DNA of 33,592 bases from Crenothrix polyspora (GTDB taxonomy: Bacteria; Pseudomonadota; Gammaproteobacteria; Methylococcales; Methylomonadaceae). Below, piece by piece: positions 32,387-33,592 of this stretch. The notes under the pieces were generated by a model, which was not told the DNA's origin, ran no database searches, and saw nothing but the letters and a program-made list of their open reading frames with translations. How positions within the stretch are numbered: position 1 is the first letter of the stretch; each line of letters opens with the position of its first letter. The stretch lies in assembly GCA_945877505.1 (NCBI GenBank), contig CAMDWT010000022.1, positions 1 to 33,592 on the forward strand. The letters are read 5' to 3'. Made by a program: the position numbers and the translations under genes.

Positions 32387-33592
32387 CTCTATCCGTAGCT
32401 AGGTATTTTTGGGCTGGTTTATCTTTATTGATCAAAAAATAAACCGTAGGAATAACCAATAATGAAAACAACGTTGAAGCAAAAATACCAAAGATGAAGC
32501 TCCAAGCCAGCCCTGAAAATATTGGATCTAAGATAATTACAAATGCACCAAACATAGCGGCTCCGGCCGTCAAAAATATCGGCCTTAACCGTATCGCACC
32601 CGCTTCAATCAAAGCCTCGACAAGCGTCATATCAGCACGGGCGCGAATACGCTCGATAAAATCAATCAAGATAATAGAGTTACGAACAACAATGCCGGCC
32701 AAAGCAATCATGCCTATCATGGCAGTTGCCGTAAAATAAATCGGATTGGGGTAACCTGCAATCGGTGTAGCAAATAAATTAAGCAACCAAAAGCCAGGCA
32801 TAATGCCTATGACCGTCAAGGGGATGGCGATCATCATAACCAATGGCACGGTTAATGATCCGGTTTGCCCTACGAGTAACACATAAATCATGACCAATGC
32901 GGCAGCAAAAGCAAGACCTAGGTCACGAAAAACATCCACCGTAATCTTCCATTCACCTTCACCAGCCAATTCAGCGGTATAACCTTGCGGTAAAGGACGC
33001 TTAGCTAAAACCTCTTTTAAATCAAAAACCGCTTCTACCGGACTCCGACCCGCCATACTGGCAACAACATAACTCACCCGTTGCAAGTTTTTATGAAAAA
33101 TAGGCTGATCTACAGTTTCCAGAGTAGCAGTGCCTATTTCACTTAACGGTATCAACGCACCTTGATCCGTTTTTACTCGCAACGCCAATAAATCAGTAAT
33201 AGACGAACGTACCGCACGAGGCAGTTGCAGATTAATTTCTAACGGTTGACGCTCACTCTTCAAATGAATAATACCTGCAACTTCGCCACCTGCGGCGATT
33301 TTCAAGGTTTCTGCGACTTGGGCAACACTAATACCTGACAAGGCGGCTTTTTCACGGTTTAACTCAAAATGCACCTTGTCATGTTGGACTTCAGAAAAAT
33401 CATCAACATCAACCACACCGTCCGTTTTTTCCATATCGGCTCTGACTCGTTTAGATACCGCTATCAAATTATCAATACTAGCTACCTCAGGACCATAAAT
33501 TTCAGCGACTAGATCTGAAAGTACAGGTGGTCCTGGTGGAATTTCGACTATTTTAAGATTAGCATTGTATTGCTTACCCATTTTTTCAATGT
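32367..33592 (-). CDS. RND efflux permease, C-terminal part (5' end outside window)
   Basis: About 408 codons are visible and the frame is open at the window edge, so the N-terminal half of a protein near 1,000 residues is missing. Visible parts: the second periplasmic porter region (VEIPPGPPVLSDLVAEIYGP, GISVAQVAETLKIAAGGEVAG, LPQGYTAELAGEGEWK), followed by the last membrane block: LGLAFAAALVMIYVLLVGQ, VPLVMMIAIPLTVIGIMPG, TATAMIGMIALAGIVVRNSI and RLRPIFLTAGAAMFGAFVII. This is the AcrB/CzcA superfamily, where proton-driven trimers export drugs or metals. The proton-relay residues of the missing TM4 cannot be inspected, so a metal or drug role is not decided. The next gene, DUF4405, overlaps its end. 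Confidence 0.9.
   Translation of the reverse strand, partial: IEKMGKQYNANLKIVEIPPGPPVLSDLVAEIYGPEVASIDNLIAVSKRVRADMEKTDGVVDVDDFSEVQHDKVHFELNREKAALSGISVAQVAETLKIAAGGEVAGIIHLKSERQPLEINLQLPRAVRSSITDLLALRVKTDQGALIPLSEIGTATLETVDQPIFHKNLQRVSYVVASMAGRSPVEAVFDLKEVLAKRPLPQGYTAELAGEGEWKITVDVFRDLGLAFAAALVMIYVLLVGQTGSLTVPLVMMIAIPLTVIGIMPGFWLLNLFATPIAGYPNPIYFTATAMIGMIALAGIVVRNSIILIDFIERIRARADMTLVEALIEAGAIRLRPIFLTAGAAMFGAFVIILDPIFSGLAWSFIFGIFASTLFSLLVIPTVYFLINKDKPAQKYLATDRDESHNC

Noticed and set aside
1-33592. CRISPR array, insertion sequence, prophage or tRNA genes
   Set aside because: Looked for repeat-spacer periodicity, transposase motifs, terminal repeats and tRNA cloverleaf signatures while reading; none seen.

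Overview
The window is an AT-rich, gene-dense stretch of core chromosome. The gene order (minCDE; rplM-rpsI; def-fmt-rsmB beside dprA-smg-topA; bamA-skp-fabZ-lpxA-rnhB; efp with epmA and epmB; rppH next to a HAD phosphatase) is typical of Gammaproteobacteria. The rsmB-DUF4390-ntrY-ntrX run and the low GC would fit a Methylococcales-type methanotroph, but nothing here proves that placement. I see no tRNA, rRNA, CRISPR array, insertion sequence or prophage.

Layout. 1-2.4 kb: the 5' part of a NitT/TauT-type substrate-binding protein gene (minus), divergent from a PepSY-TM membrane protein whose promoter carries a Fur-box-like palindrome. 2.4-4.6 kb: minC-minD-minE plus a small winged-helix gene (minus). 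4.7-5.7 kb: rplM-rpsI (minus). 5.7-12.7 kb: a minus-strand run def-fmt-rsmB-DUF4390-ntrY-ntrX, ending beside a decayed copy of the ntrX 3' end. 12.7-17.7 kb: a plus-strand run of a dprA-operon exported protein that lacks its usual LysM domain, dprA with a non-canonical start, smg and topA. 17.8-18.9 kb: srkA (plus). 18.9-23.9 kb: bamA-skp-fabZ-lpxA-rnhB (minus), without lpxD and lpxB. 23.9-26.5 kb: efp-epmA (minus) divergent from epmB (plus), around a perfectly symmetrical promoter element. 26.5-29.1 kb: corA (plus), rppH (minus), HAD-IB phosphatase (plus). 29.3-32 kb: a Pat/YfiQ-like acyl-CoA synthetase/GNAT fusion (plus). 32-33.6 kb: the C-terminal half of an RND efflux permease overlapped by a small DUF4405 membrane protein gene (minus), running off the window.

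How the genes work together. Most are housekeeping genes: division-site placement (Min), ribosome and translation (L13, S9, Fmt, Def, RsmB, EF-P with both lysylation enzymes), envelope biogenesis (BamA, Skp, FabZ, LpxA), DNA topology and uptake (TopA, DprA), RNA turnover (RppH, RNase HII) and stress or metabolic control (SrkA, NtrYX, Pat).

I did not find a convincing new multi-gene system. The points most worth checking are an NtrX that has lost the sigma-54 contact loop and the Walker B aspartate, the relic of an ntrX 3' end next to it, dprA apparently starting at CTG, the LysM-less protein upstream of it, the missing lpx genes, and the symmetrical promoter between efp and epmB. Several genes start at TTG, GTG or CTG, so an annotation that takes only the longest ATG frame will misplace a number of N-termini.
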